DNA from: Monodelphis domestica | Taxonomy: Eukaryota > Chordata > Mammalia > Didelphimorphia > Didelphidae | Length of the DNA stretch: 64,000 nucleotides | Reading direction: 5' to 3' | Assembly: GCF_027887165.1 (NCBI RefSeq) | Contig: NC_077227.1 | Coordinates: 67,211,607 to 67,275,606, forward strand | Shown: positions 13,770 through 25,318 of the stretch, piece after piece | Position numbering within the stretch: position 1 is the first letter of the stretch | Layout: every line of letters starts with the position of its first letter | Notes under the pieces: generated by a model | What the model was told of the DNA's origin: nothing | Database searches by the model: none | The model's input: only the letters and a program-made list of their open reading frames with translations | Made by a program: the position numbers and the translations under genes

Positions 13770-15337
13770 TCTTGCAAAAAGCTTCATCAAATATCAGTTT
13801 TTGGCCTTTTTTTTCCTTTCATGAATAAAAGCCTAAAAAAGAAATGCCAATAAGAGATGAAGTGTGGATAGTTTTGCATGATTCAATTTTGTTTATATAG
13901 TTATGCATTATATGATTTTCTACCTATGTTTCATGTTCCTTCATTATTAATTCAAGGTAGGAACCTTTTCTTCCTGCCATTGATTAGTCATTTCCCATGA
14001 GCATGTTAAATTTAGTAATATGAAAGAACCCATTAGGATTGTTTTGAAGATTGTGTGTTTGTTTCTAGGAGATATAATTAGAATAATAGGTAAGTCTGAC
14101 ATCACGCTGTTTTACGAGTGTGAAAAGTTTACAATTTATAAGCATTTATAGGCCAGAAGCATTTTTCCTAGCTAAGATTTTGTTTCAAGCACCAGTGAAG
14201 GAATTTACATATTTCTGGGCCATTAGAGAAAATTAGTTTCTACTTAAACTTGAGTCATTCACCATAAAAAGGTAGGGCAAATCACAGCACCAGGGAGTTT
14301 ATGTTTGCTTAATGGGACAGATTAACATTAAAAGATCTATAGTAAAACATGAAAGTCTGTATATGAAAACCAGATTTTACATCTGATGTCAGAGAATTTT
14401 CATGGGGTTTTGGAAACATCACTGACCTTTTAGAAGGCTCAGTTTCTATGATTTGTGCCACAACTTGGCTATAGAGTCTTGGGGAAAGTGAGTTAATTTC
14501 TCTGAGCCTCAGTTTCCTCATCTGTAAAATGAGATCAGACAAGCTGCTACTTAATTTCTATTCTAGTGCTGGTATTTTGTCTTTTTTTGGGGGGAAATTT
14601 TATTTAACTAATTAGTATTTTGTCTTTATAGAATTAGAAGTTGTGATTGCAAGTGCCTATGGATAGATGGGTACATAGAATGATATGCTAAATGGAAACA
14701 TCCAAGTAGAGATCTTAATTTAAGGTAGAGGAGTCATGGAACAAGAAGTCTTACAACTGAGAAGGGATATCACTAATACTATAAGAAAGGTGCTTTGGTA
14801 AAAAGAATTAGTGAAGATGAGAGATCAATAATGATAAATCTGGCATGATTTTCCAAGGATAACAATTGCCAACTTAAATATAGTTAATTTCATGTCTAGT
14901 ACTTAGAGCAAGACTAGATTAGCAGATGGAAGGGTAGAGCCTAAATAAATATAAGACAACATTAATATTACTTTCTTAAAATAAGCTTTTTGCAGAGCTT
15001 TCTGATATTCTTAAACATTTTAGAGGGATCAGTCTCTCTGTGTATGCATGAGTATGCTTGCACATAGACATATTCATGGTCTACTCTGGGATTAAATCTG
15101 ATATCAAGACAAGCATGCACTGTAGTACTTCAGAGGTCCACCATGACATTCCATGGGTTCTTCTTCCACTAATGCAGAACCTAAGCTCTCTATTTCTTAG
15201 TCAATAACTTTCAAATCTATTTGTGGCCAACAAATTGATCACCTCATGGTCAACCTTGCAATGTTCAGTGGTTAAAGTTAATATATAGGAAATGGGAAAT
15301 AATCAGAGCAAGATTAAGACTAGACTGAGGGACCTGG
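13770..15337. other. Mostly unassigned intergenic sequence
   Basis: Apart from the SINE/MIR piece at 14425-14570, nothing recognisable. The small ORFs are random. Confidence 0.5.
14425..14570 (+). repeat. SINE/MIR fragment
   Basis: Contains GAGCCTCAGTTTCCTCATCTG then TAAAATGAG, the SINE core. Confidence 0.65.
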
Positions 15338-15341
15338 AAGG

Positions 15342-15615
15342 TGTATAAGTGGAATTTTGAACCCTTGGACTTTGTCTCCCAAAAGTCCTTCAGTATTTCC
15401 CAGAATTCCTCTCCTTTCTCCACCACACTGAGTGGTCATATTTGTATTTAAATTTGTTCTAACTCTTCCCTCCCTTTCTTTTTCCACGTGGAAAGCTGGT
15501 GAGTTCTCTCAGTTTCTCTAGCCTTTTACTTTCCTTTTGCTTTAAGTTGTTAAATATGAATAAATATTATTAAATATAATACTTGGAGTATTGGATATTA
15601 ATTTTAATATTTGCA
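15342..15615 (+). repeat. Solo LTR, plus orientation
   Basis: A 274-bp element starting TGTATAAG and ending ATTTGCA, flanked by AAGG at 15338-15341 and 15616-15619. It contains a CACGTG E-box (15485-15490), AATAAA (15559-15564) and a perfect hairpin AATACT-TGG-AGTATT (15578-15592). Its 5' part matches, in inverse orientation, the LTRs at 22331-22641 and 41578-41894. Confidence 0.75.
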
Positions 15616-15914
15616 AAGGGTATTCTGGAAGTAAGGGTAAGGGGTTCAGCTTACAACTAAAGATAGACCCCTGAATCACTCCATTAAATCACAATATCCT
15701 GTAATGTGGCAATGTATTTACTGCATGCAAAACATCATGATGGGATTTAGGTGGATACAGAGTGCAAATAAGATTTGGTATCTGCTCTAAGTGAAATTAA
15801 AATCTATGGGACATACTAAAGACACAATGCAAACTTACAAGTTCATTGAGAGTTATAAAGCAGAGTGTTTTCTGATGCCTGAAGAGAAAATCCATTATCA
15901 ATTGGGAATAAAAG

Positions 15915-16330
15915 TGAGGAGACTGTGGTATACTGAAAACAATGCTGGACTTAGAATCCGGAGACAAGCTAGTATGAATCTTATTTCAGACACTTCCTAG
16001 CTTTGTCACTTATGATTAAGGGTGCAATAGAGCCACGCACACTTCAAAAATCAGCAAATACTACAAAATCAAAACCTGATTTGTTTTGTTGATTGTCTAG
16101 ACACAAGAAAGTGACGAAGAAAATGTTAATGCAGAATAAACTTAAAAGTATGTTATGTACTTTCAGAGAGCTGGTTCTTAAACATTTACCTGTACCACTT
16201 TGGTTATGACTCTCAAAATCATTTCTCCGATGCATAAAATGGGGATTCATAATAGTAACTGTAATTCTTACTTCCAGGGTAATTGTAAGTTTCTAAGTAG
16301 ATAATGTATGTTAGATATTTAGTTCAAATT
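15915..16330 (+). repeat. SINE split by a roughly 185-bp insertion
   Basis: The head half (15915-16018, ATGCTGGACTTAGAATCC ... GACACTTCCTAGC) and the second half (about 16205-16330, CGATGCATAAAATGGGGATTC...) flank unassigned sequence. The join is inferred from repeat order. Confidence 0.5.
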
Positions 16331-16454
16331 CAAGAGCTGTTATTAAACTCAGTCATTAGGGCCTCCTAAACAAAGTAGCTTCTACTTCAAGAAATCTGTG
16401 ATTTCACTGGAATCCGTATTCTCTCCATCAGTGTAGATGAGGGTCGATTCAACA

Positions 16455-16655
16455 TTTTTTTCATATCTTTTGTTTAACCCTTACCTTCCATTGTAAAATG
16501 AATACTGTGTATTGGATCCAAGGCAGAAGAGTGGTAAGGGGTAGGTAATGGGGGATAAAGTGACTTGCCCAGGGTGAAACAGCTAGGAAGTGTCTGAGAT
16601 CATATTGAAACCCAGGACCTGACTGTCAATACCCTAAGTCATCTAGTTGCCCCTG
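16455..16655 (-). repeat. CORE-type SINE, minus
   Basis: CCTTACCTTCCATTG tail side, CCAAGGCAGAAGAGTGG, AGTGACTTGCCCAGGGTG, ending ATCTAGTTGCCCC. Confidence 0.85.
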
Positions 16656-17214
16656 TTCATATCTTTTTCCATGTTTTTTTTTTTAATAGAGAATCTATCC
16701 AATGCAATTAAAAACTTTCTTTCAGTTGTTTTAACATCATGTGTATTCTAGTGCAACACTATAAGTGCCTATCTGTTATCCCCAACTCCCATTATATGGG
16801 TAGCCATGTTCTTTGCCATTCATATCCTTGCCCCTCTCTTTAATTTTATTTCTTGAATACAAATAACTTTTGGGAGTGTGTAATAGTCTGTTGAAACCAA
16901 TCATGTCTTTATATTATTCTTTAGGCTTGTTGCAAAGGCTATTCTGAGAAAGTTGTGTTTCATGATTCATAGCCATTTAGCCCTACTAGGAAATACTTGT
17001 ATTTAAAGTAAAAAATAAAATAAGAAAAGAAGATTTTGTATCATTGAAAGGGTCATGAAGTTTCCCAGATGGAATCAGATCCACTCTAGTTTTCCTATTC
17101 AGTGTTGAGCCCAACTCATTAGTGTCTGTAGAACTTGTGCATGCTGTATGTAAACCAATAAATGATTGAAAACTTTAAGCCATTTTTATGTGACTCCTCC
17201 ACTATTTTAATACA
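16656..17214. other. Unassigned intergenic sequence
   Basis: Old, probably repeat-derived sequence that I cannot assign. Confidence 0.4.
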
Positions 17215-18610
17215 AAGCCTAGAATCTTAGAATCTTAGAATTGAACTCTGAGGTCCAATCCAACATTTGTGTGAATAGAAGTGCTCTCCAAAATATGAAT
17301 AGCAACTTGTCCTCCAGTCTTTGCTTGAGCAAAGGGGAATCCACTACCATTTTAAGCAGTGAACTATGATGGTTAAGAATTATTTCTTTTACCTTATATC
17401 AACACTAAACTTGCTTTTCTGGATTTTTTACCAGTTGTTCTTAATTTTGCACTCTGGGAACACAGAGTCAATGACATCCATCTTGTACTTCATGGAAGCC
17501 CTTAAAATAACAGCATATGGTAAGAACTAAACTAAACCTTACCCTTACCAATCCACTTCTTCTGTAGGCTAAACATGACTTTTAAAATAAACCTGTGATG
17601 TAGGTATTTCATCTTTATTTTACAAAGCAGGAAACCGTGGCCTAGAGAATATAAGTAGCATGCCTGTCTTCTCAAGGCTATTAAACAGCAGAAGCAGATG
17701 GAAAATGGCCTGTTTCTATAAAAATATTTATAGTTGCAGTTTTTGTGGTGTCAAAGAATTGGAAACTAAAGGGATGTCCCTCAATTGTGTAATGTCTGAA
17801 CAAATTGTGTTATATGATGGTGACGAAATATTATTGTGCTGTAAGAAATGATGAACAGGATGATTTCAGAAAGAACTGAAAGATATACACATGAACTGAT
17901 GCTGAGGGAAATAAACAGAACCAGAACATTATATAGAGTAATTGAAATATTCTGGGATGATCACATGTCATAGACTTTGCTACTTACAGCAATACAATGA
18001 TCCAGGAAAATTCTGAGAGACTTATGAAAAAGAATGCTATCTACCTCCAGAGAAAGAACTGCTGGAGCAGGAATACAGATGAAAACATGTGATTTGTCAC
18101 CTGTTTATTTGGGTATGTGATTGGGAGTTTTGGTTTCAGAAGATTATTTATTTAACAAGAATGAATTGCTTGTCAGCTCTGGGAAGGGGGAGGGAAGAAG
18201 AGAGGGAGACAACATGAATCATACAATCCTAGAAAACTTATGTGGAAATTTGTTATTAAAATAAAACCAAATTAAAAAAGAAACAGTGGAAGCAGGATTC
18301 AAACCTAGTCTCTTCCAGTTCCTAGTCCAGCACATTCCACAAAGTTATCTATTCTTCATTCCCCTCTCCATTCTGGACCCACACTTTTGGACTTACGTTT
18401 GAAAATGTTCTTCCTAAAATTTGATGCCAGGAAATTAATACAATATTCGAAATGTGGTCTGACCAGGGCAGAATACAAGTGCTATGCATCTATTAATGCA
18501 GCCTAAGATCAAATTAGCTTTTTTGGCTTCCACAGCACACTGGTGAATCACAATGAGTTTGCAATATTTTGAGAGTTCCAAGATATTTTTTTCTTTCTTC
18601 TAGCTCCAAG
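17215..18610 (-). mobile_element. L3/CR1 LINE remnant interrupted by MIR and L1
   Basis: 17215-17590 (AGAATCTTAGAATTGAACTC, CTCCAGTCTTTGCTTGAGC, TTCTTAATTTTGCACTCTGG) and 18360-18610 (GAAATGTGGTCTGACCAGG, TTAATGCAGCCTAAGATC) follow the antisense order of the L3/CR1 3' part. A MIR and an L1 end lie between them. Confidence 0.65.
17698..18280 (+). mobile_element. L1 LINE 3' end
   Basis: ORF2 C-terminal and 3' UTR segments (GAAATATTATTGTGCTGTAAG, CAGAGAAAGAACTGCTGGAG). Flanks AAACAG(CA/TG)GAAGCAG at 17683-17697 and 18281-18295 are a likely target duplication within a MIR. Confidence 0.75.
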
Positions 18611-18614
18611 TCCA

Positions 18615-19158
18615 AATAAGATAATATTTGTAAAGTGCTTTAAAAGCCTTATATGACCATATGTGATAGTATAATTATCATTATTTACACTTGCCTCGTT
18701 ATTTTTTAATTTAACTGTAGAATTTAACTCAATTTTATTTTGTCCATAATTTAACCGTATAAATGTGTTTTTCTCTAATTTGTTTATTCTATTTATTCTA
18801 TTCTAATCTGTTTATTCTACCATGAAAAGGTGATAATAATGTTTTACTTATTGTGCCCTTCATGTCAATAAATTAGTTAACTTCTTATTTATGGCTTAAT
18901 TTATTGGTAGCAAGGTATAGACATTGATAGAGGTTGGGTTGGGAAGCAGAAAGACCCAAGTTCAAACCCTGCCTTAGATATTTACCTGTTGTGAGGCCTT
19001 GGCCAAGATAATTTAATTCTGCTTCAGTTTCCTGAGCTAAAAATAGCACCTAACTCCCAGGATTGTTGGGAAGATCAAATGAGATTTTATATGTATATAT
19101 ATATGTATATATTATATATACACAGTGCTTATCACAGTACCTAGAACATAGTAGGCAC
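18615..19158 (+). repeat. SINE 3' fragment and a further SINE/MIR
   Basis: 18615-18680 shows ATTTGTAAAGTGCTTTAAAAG. 18910-19158 is a SINE (AAGACCCAAGTTCAAACCC, CTTCAGTTTCCTGAGC, GTACCTAGAACATAGTAGGC) with an inserted TATG/TATA run, resuming at 19977-20010 after the solo LTR. 18700-18900 is AT-rich with no assignment. Confidence 0.65.
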
Positions 19159-19291
19159 TGTTAAAAATTAATTGTGGTTGAGACTGAAATATATTAATTA
19201 GGTCATTGCCAGGGATTTAATTTCTAAATCCCAAAATGAATTACTAAAGTAAATGGAATTTATGGTATTTTATTTATAATAGAAGGAAGAT

Positions 19292-19326
19292 ATTAAGGAG
19301 AGAGAGAGAGAGAGAGAGACAGAGAC

Positions 19327-19357
<31 letters not shown>

Positions 19358-19367
19358 AAGAAAGAAA
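19292..19367 (+). repeat. (GA)n/(CAGAGA)n tract
   Basis: A purine-rich simple repeat with AGAG and AGACAGAG units inside the solo LTR, at a place equivalent to the GA tract of the LTR at 8034-9057. Confidence 0.9.
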
Positions 19368-19697
19368 ACTCTGGCTTCTTCTGATACCAGTTAGAATTTC
19401 TAAGCCCCAGCCAGGGGAAGAGAAAAGCAAATCCACTAAGTCAGCCTTTCACTCACCAATGGTGACAGTCTAAAAAGAAGTCTGGGTGTCAGTCTTCCAG
19501 TCGCTCCTCCAAGTCTCTGGCCAAATATCCGAATGCCTTAAAGTCTCTGAATGTCCATTTTCCCTCCAGCTCCAAGTGACTGATCCTTCAGTCCAAGACT
19601 GAATGGTTTTCTTCAGTCTTTGTTTCCTCTATTTAAAGACCTTTTCCTCTTGTGTCACCTCCTCTAAATTTTCATGTCTATCAGTCACAGCAGATGC

Positions 19698-19793
19698 TTT
19701 TCTCCAGGACTGCCCATTCTTTAGTTCTCACCTTCTTTGGTTAGATTTTCTCCAGGACTGTCCATTCTTTACTTCTCACCTTCTCTGGTTAGA
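19698..19793 (+). repeat. 48-bp tandem duplication in LTR
   Basis: Two adjacent copies (19698-19745 and 19746-19793) beginning TTTTCTCCAGGACTG differ at only a few positions. Duplications of this kind in the upstream part of an LTR often mark enhancer repeats. Confidence 0.85.
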
Positions 19794-20224
19794 TTATATC
19801 CTGTTGGGTTACTTAACACCTCTTTTGGTAAGTTCACCTTTTGTAGTTACTTAACAACTTTTTATGGTTAAAATGGGCATATCTACTTAAATGCTAAGTT
19901 ATCACCCTTTTGTGGATTACAATTTTAGCTTCACTATAAAGAAAGAGCTAAGCATTTTCATTGTTACTATCACACAGCACTTAATATTTCTTCATTTGAT
20001 TCAAGCCACACAAAGATAAAAATTAAACAATTCATTTACTCAACTTACACAAATCAGAAATGAAAGGATTTTGAGGGTGAGGAAGAGAAAAGACTATAAC
20101 AATTGAAGGAAATAATGAAAGGTTAATGGAAAAAAATAATTTGAATAACAAAATCAAGGAATTATCATTAAGTTATTCTATTATAGACTTATTTTGTACA
20201 CTGCTTTTTTAAAATTATAAGTAA

Positions 20225-21420
20225 AAACAATTTTAACTTTTTTTTTATTTGAATTTCCAGGTTACTTTTTTCCTTCCTTAGTCTCTTCCCTAACTGAGAT
20301 CACAAGCAATTTATTATAGGTTATATATGTGCAGCCATGTAAAACATATTTCCATTTTAACAATGTTGTGAAAGAAAACACAACACTCCTCCCAATATAA
20401 ACAACACACAAAAAACTAAAAACTGGCATGCCTCTTTCTACTTCAGGCTCCATCTGTTCTTTCTGGAGATACAGCATTCTTTATCAAAAGTCCTTTGGGA
20501 TTGTCTTGCATCTTTGTATTGATGATAAGAGCTAAATCATTCAAAGTTGATCATCATACAATGTTGCTGTTGCTGTGTGCAATTTTCTATTGATTCAGCT
20601 CACTTCATTTGCATCAGTTCATAGAAATCTTCCTAGGTTTTTCTGAAAGCATCTTGTTCATCATCTTATAGCACATAGTATTTCATCACGATCATATACC
20701 AAAACTTGTTCATCTTATCCCTAATTGATATGCCCTTAATATCTAATTCTTTGCTACCACAAAAAGAGCAACTATAAATGTTTTTTATATAAAGCTTTCT
20801 TTCCTTTTAAAAAATTTTATATCTTTTGTATATAGACCTAGTAATGATAATGCTTGATGAAAGGATGTTCACATTTTGTATCTCTTTGGGCATAGTTCCA
20901 ATTTTTCTCCAAAGTGGTTGGATTAGTTCACAACTAAATGTGCATTAGTTTCCAATTTTTCCCACATTGCAGCCAATATTTGTCACCTTTCTTTTCTGTT
21001 ATATTAGTCAATTTTTATGTATGATATTGTACCTCAAAATTTTTTTTAATTTGCATTGCTCTAATAAATTATTATTATTTAGCTAGCTAGCTAGCTAGAG
21101 ATGATATGTGTATATATGCCTATATAAGCTTTGAATTATTCATTTAAAAACTACCTGTTCATATCCTTGATCTTTTATCAATTAGGGGATGACTCATATT
21201 TTTATAAATTTGACTCAGTTGGATATATATTTGAGAAATAAGGATTTTATCAGAAAACTTGCTTCATTTTTCCAAGTTTTCTTCTTTTTTCCTAATCTTG
21301 GCTGCATTGATTTTGTTTGTGCAAAAACTTTCTAATTTAATGAAATCCCATCCACTTCATGTCCTGTGATTATTATAGTCTTTTTTATCAACTTGATATC
21401 ATGGGTCTCTCTTCAAAGAG
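20225..21420 (-). mobile_element. L1 LINE remnant (ORF2 C-terminus and 3' UTR), minus
   Basis: Antisense 3' UTR (TCCTTTGGGATTGTCTTGCATC, TTGATCATCATACAATG) continues into antisense ORF2 (TATCAATTAGGGGATGACTC, TTTTGTTTGTGCAAAAACTTTC). Confidence 0.78.
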
Positions 21421-21424
21421 TTTT

Positions 21425-21685
21425 GTTGTTGTTCAGTCATTTTTTAGAAGTGTCTGACTCATGATCCCATTTTGGGTTTCTCTCAGTAGAGATATTGGAG
21501 TGGTTTGCCATTTCATTCTCCAGTTCATATTACAGATGAGAAAACTTAGATAACCAGGGTTGGGTGACTTACCAAGGGTCACATAGGTAGTAGGTATCTG
21601 GGGTTATATTTGAACTCGGGAAAATGATTCTTCCTCGCTCCTGGCCTGTACAATACACTGTACCATTTAACTGCCCTGCCTTCAA
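21425..21685 (-). repeat. tRNA-derived SINE, minus, full length
   Basis: Runs from GTTGTTGTTCAGTCATTTTT to GTACCATTTAACTGCCCTGC with all internal blocks. CTTCAAAG occurs on both sides and may be the target duplication. Confidence 0.85.
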
Positions 21686-22326
21686 AGCATTAATGCAAAA
21701 AATAAAATAAAATACTACCCTTTTGTTTGAACACTCAAGTTCTTATTTTACCTATATGTGAGATAAAAATTGTATCAGAAAAGTGTCAGAATGTTTTTTG
21801 CTGAAATCTAGTTACAATGTGTATATGATTTTGTCAAACTATCAGTTAAATAATGTCAGAAAAGAAAGGAAGTGAATCTGGCATGATCCATTGTGACTTC
21901 TATGCTTCGGTCGAAATCAACTGTGTTTAATCCTTCAATAGCTACTGTATAGATCCATCAATTCCCTAATTTATAATGTTGTGAAAGGCTGGTTGAAGCA
22001 GAAGTCCCTAAAGAGTTGGGAAGAGAAATGGAAATAGAAGAAATTATGGTAACATATGGGAATATCAGCATTTGAGAGAATGGAGGCTGTGCAGTTGTGA
22101 AGGAAATTGAATTCTAAAATGTGGATTGCCCTAAATGTGAGTGCCTAAGAAAATAGAGATGAAGAGAAATTCAGAGAAAATAGAGATTACATTAATTTAG
22201 GAATTTGATCTAACTGGCCAGTGTGTTTAATGAATATGAAAAGTATGAGGAGGGGTTAGAGTATGGTGAACAGAAAGGAGAAAAATGATATATAAAATAT
22301 TTTAGGATGTAGGTATATTTTGTAGA
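21686..22326. other. Unassigned intergenic sequence
   Basis: No coding or repeat signal recognised between the SINE and the solo LTR. Confidence 0.5.
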
Positions 22327-22330
22327 GTAA

Positions 22331-22641
22331 TGTAGCAGTTAAAATTAGTTTTTCTGCTAAAAGTATTATATTTTTATGAGGTTTATTAAAGATTAAGAAA
22401 TAAAGAAAATACAAAATAAGGAAAAGCACATGCAACCTACATCTTGCCTGCCTGGTAGAGAGCCACAAGTGGCCAGAAGCGGAAGTTGAGAGAGAGAGAG
22501 CGGGTAGGAGGTACAGTCAGTTGAAATACCCCTTTTTGCTCTCGCACTCAGGTGCGGACTCAGGGTGAGATTTTAGGTATTTTGGGAACTACCAAGGATT
22601 CCTGGGAATTGAAGTCTGGGGTTCAAATCTCCATTTTTACA
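22331..22641 (-). repeat. Solo LTR
   Basis: A 311-bp element with plus-strand TGTAGC...TTTACA ends, flanked by GTAA at 22327-22330 and 22642-22645. AATAAA is present on the minus strand (TTTATT at about 22381-22386). The ATGAGGTTTATTAAAG block and the terminal TGAAGTCTGGGGTTCAAATC block are shared with 41578-41894. Confidence 0.78.
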
Positions 22642-23209
22642 GTAACAAGTTTTTTTTTTTCTTTCCCTGGTGTGTTGTTTCCTCTCCTGCCTATTTTACT
22701 GACAGTGTCCTTGATAGATCAGCACTGAAGACAACTGCCTAACTTGATATACACAGTTTCTTTCTATGTTCTCTTCTCAGCCCTTGTCTCTTCTTGTTCT
22801 CACCAATGTCCATAAGTTCACATACCATCTTTATGCAGAAAACTAACAGATGTGTACATCTAGCCCCTATTCTCTCTCTTGATCTCCAAGCCCACAATAC
22901 AAATTCATATTGAATATTTCCAAGAAGATGTCCTATAGGTATGTCTAATTTAACAATTTTTTAAAAAGAATTCATTATTTCCTTTTCCCACTCCACAACA
23001 CTGTAAGCCCCGCCCTCTTTCTAACTTTATGTTTTAAGACCACAAAACCTTTATTCACCTAAATTTCTTCATTTTCCCTCACTTCTCATATCCAATCTGA
23101 TGCCAAAGCTTGTTGATTCTAAGAAAACTTCTTTTCATCTGTCTCCTTTTCTCTATTCACAGCCCACCACTTAGTTTAGCATCTTTTCAATTTAATTTCT
23201 TTCTTTAAA

Positions 23210-23378
23210 TTTTCATCTTTTACCTTTGTATGAATTTTAAGACAGAAGAGTGGCAAGGGCTAGGCAATTGGAGGTTAAGTGACTTGCCCACAACCACTTA
23301 GTCTGAAGCTAGATTTGAAACTAGGTCTTCCTGATTCCAGATCTGATTCCACTGTGCTACTTAGCTTTCTCTGCCCTC
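23210..23378 (-). repeat. CORE-type SINE, minus orientation
   Basis: It contains the family hallmark AGACAGAAGAGTGGCAAGGGCTAGGCAA followed by GTTAAGTGACTTGCCC. It lies inside the L2 and just before the proviral 3' LTR. Confidence 0.85.
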
Positions 23379-23393
23379 AAAATTTTTAACTAG

Positions 23394-23977
23394 TGTAATG
23401 GGGAAATTTAAGGCTTCTGGGAGAAGGTTATAATATAGTAATGGTTACAAATGTGGCTACAAGATTTATATAATATTTAACAATGGCCGCCAAGGAATTT
23501 ACTTATGAAATTCCTAAAATGAAACACTCAAGTCAGAATGAGGTTTATGAAGGTTTAATCACACTGGGAGTAGGGAAAAGGTTAGGGAGAGAAGGAGAGA
23601 AGAGAAAAGGGAAAGAGGCTACTCAACCTCTGACCAAGGCAGAGGGAGTTTAGGCCTAAAGGCCCAGGTGGAAAGAACCAGTCCTTAACTCACGTGACCG
23701 ATCTGAAGGAAAGCTGTCTGCGGGCGTCCTCTCTCTCCAAGCTCCTAACACCAACTCCCCCTAGCTCTCTCCACAGGAAGTTCCGCCAATCTCAGAGGCT
23801 GTTCCCTACCTCTCTTCCTGTGTCTCACAAATCCAATGGTTGGCTCTAGCTTGGCTTAAGACAGCCCAGGTGGGCAGTTAGTTATTTCTGATTAGTCATT
23901 GACTAGCGCATGCCCGTGTAGGTGGGTGTGCACAATTTTTGGGTGCTAGACCAAGATGGAGACTTTTAAAATTCACA
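23394..23977 (-). repeat. Proviral 3' LTR
   Basis: Second 584-bp LTR with the same sequence as the copy at 31604-32187 and TG...CA ends. It carries the same E-box (23691-23696) and the same inverted repeat (23493-23515). In the proviral transcript this copy supplies polyadenylation. It is preceded on the sense strand by the polypurine tract TCAGGGGGGAT. Confidence 0.95.
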
Positions 23978-23988
23978 ATCCCCCCTGA
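23978..23988 (-). promoter_or_regulatory. 3' polypurine tract
   Basis: The sense strand reads TCAGGGGGGAT immediately before the 3' LTR TGTG start. This is the position and composition of a polypurine tract that primes plus-strand DNA synthesis. Confidence 0.8.
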
Positions 23989-24392
23989 TGATGATTGGGA
24001 GACTAGTCTCCCCAATTGATCACTAAACATAAGCATACTGCACCCCAAAAATTTCTAACTATAAGTGTATACAAAAATTTTTTCTACCCACTAAGAGGAA
24101 AATTATAATAGTTGTAAATATGGGGAAATAGAGGAGAGAGAAAGACAGCAAACCAATGTTTTGCTGGGCGCATTGACAAAAGCCAATTAGGGGGCAGTCC
24201 CCTTTGGCATAAGAGTGTACATTCAAAAAAATGTTCAATCAACCACACCCCAAGGTTCATTCTGGATCTTCCTGTAGTGAAAAGGTTTAGATGTCTTTCT
24301 GCAAACAGTTCATTCTCTGGATTCAGTTAGTTAGCAAGCTTCTCTGAAGATTTCTCTCTCGAACAAAATTTAAATCTTGGATTTGATGAAAT

Positions 24393-24406
24393 ACAATCCC
24401 CCCTGA
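24393..24406 (-). promoter_or_regulatory. Second polypurine-tract-like motif
   Basis: The 14 bases on the plus strand here (ACAATCCCCCCTGA) are identical to those spanning the 3' PPT/LTR junction at 23975-23988. The motif lies about 420 bp upstream (sense) of the true PPT, within the non-coding 3' region. Confidence 0.5.
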
Positions 24407-25279
24407 AGAACGTGTTGAAAAAACACTGAGTCCAGCTGAGGATTCAAGTTTTAGTTGTGGGGGTGTGTGAGTTAATTCAAAAGAAAAACAAAACAATATC
24501 AAAATAAAATCAAAATCAAAAGAAGAAAAAGGGAAAAAATTAAGGGAAAAAATATAACCCTTTATATATGCATATTTACATTAAAGAATTCAAAATCAGT
24601 ATCAAAATCAAAAAATCTATGTATACAAAATTTGAGAAAGCAAGAATAAAATTTTTTTTTTCCACAGGCCCCTGTATTAGGGTCCAGTTAAGTAATTTCT
24701 AATCCCACAAGTCTGTAGGACAGAATGCAGCATATTTTACTTCCCCATTTGCAGCCAAGGCTACAGGAAGTTGCCATACTATAGGAGAGAAAAAAGAGGA
24801 CCAGATTTCTATTTTATATCTAGGGAAGTGTCATTCCCTCGTCTGATTTTACCTTTGTTCTCAGGGATGGATGGAGCCAGGATGGTAGCCAACCTTAGGT
24901 ACTTGTCTGTAGGTATTTTCACGAAGAGTGTGGATACAGGGAAGGCCTACATCTTAACGTCTGTCAAGTGTCGCAACCCCGAGTCTCACACTAGGTTCAA
25001 GTCCTTAGTATTGGCTTAGAAATGCATTAATCCTACCTGGATTGGTCTTTTGATTTTTAGACCTGTGAGCTCTTTTGGCATTATCCAGGTTATATCTGTG
25101 CTCCTTGTTTGATCTCATATCTAGAATCAGACACAAACATTAATCATAGTCCCACAACAATTATCAATAAATGGCAGGTTCCCATAGTCTAAAGCTGTTT
25201 GGGTGCGTATTAATAATAACAACAAGTATATATATTTAAACTAATATTGTAGAATAAAAATTAATATTGATCATATGTA

Positions 25280-25318
25280 CCTAAAGTACATAGAAATGAG
25301 AAAAAGGGAAAAAAATAA
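25280..25318 (-). promoter_or_regulatory. Candidate 3' splice site downstream of pol
   Basis: A long T/C-rich sense tract ends in ACTTTAG|G at 25281/25280, about 200 nt after the pol stop. Spliced to the leader donor it would remove gag-pol, as an env mRNA would. The exon beyond has no long ORF: the first ATG opens only 12 codons. Confidence 0.35.

Larger units (their letters stand above)
19159..19976 (-). repeat. Solo LTR inserted in a SINE
   Basis: An 818-bp LTR with TG...CA ends and GCAC duplications at 19155-19158 and 19977-19980; the flanking SINE resumes exactly after the second copy. The minus-strand sense is inferred from AATAAA (plus-strand TTTATT at 19269-19274) and the inverted repeat GGGATTTA/TAAATCCC (19212-19232). 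It holds a GA/CAGA-rich tract (19292-19365) and a 48-bp tandem duplication (19698-19793). Confidence 0.8.

Noticed and set aside
24771-25019. 82-codon plus-strand ORF in the proviral 3' region, considered as an antisense gene
   Set aside because: No domain, no good start context, and no supporting feature; antisense genes are known in some retroviruses but nothing here supports one.
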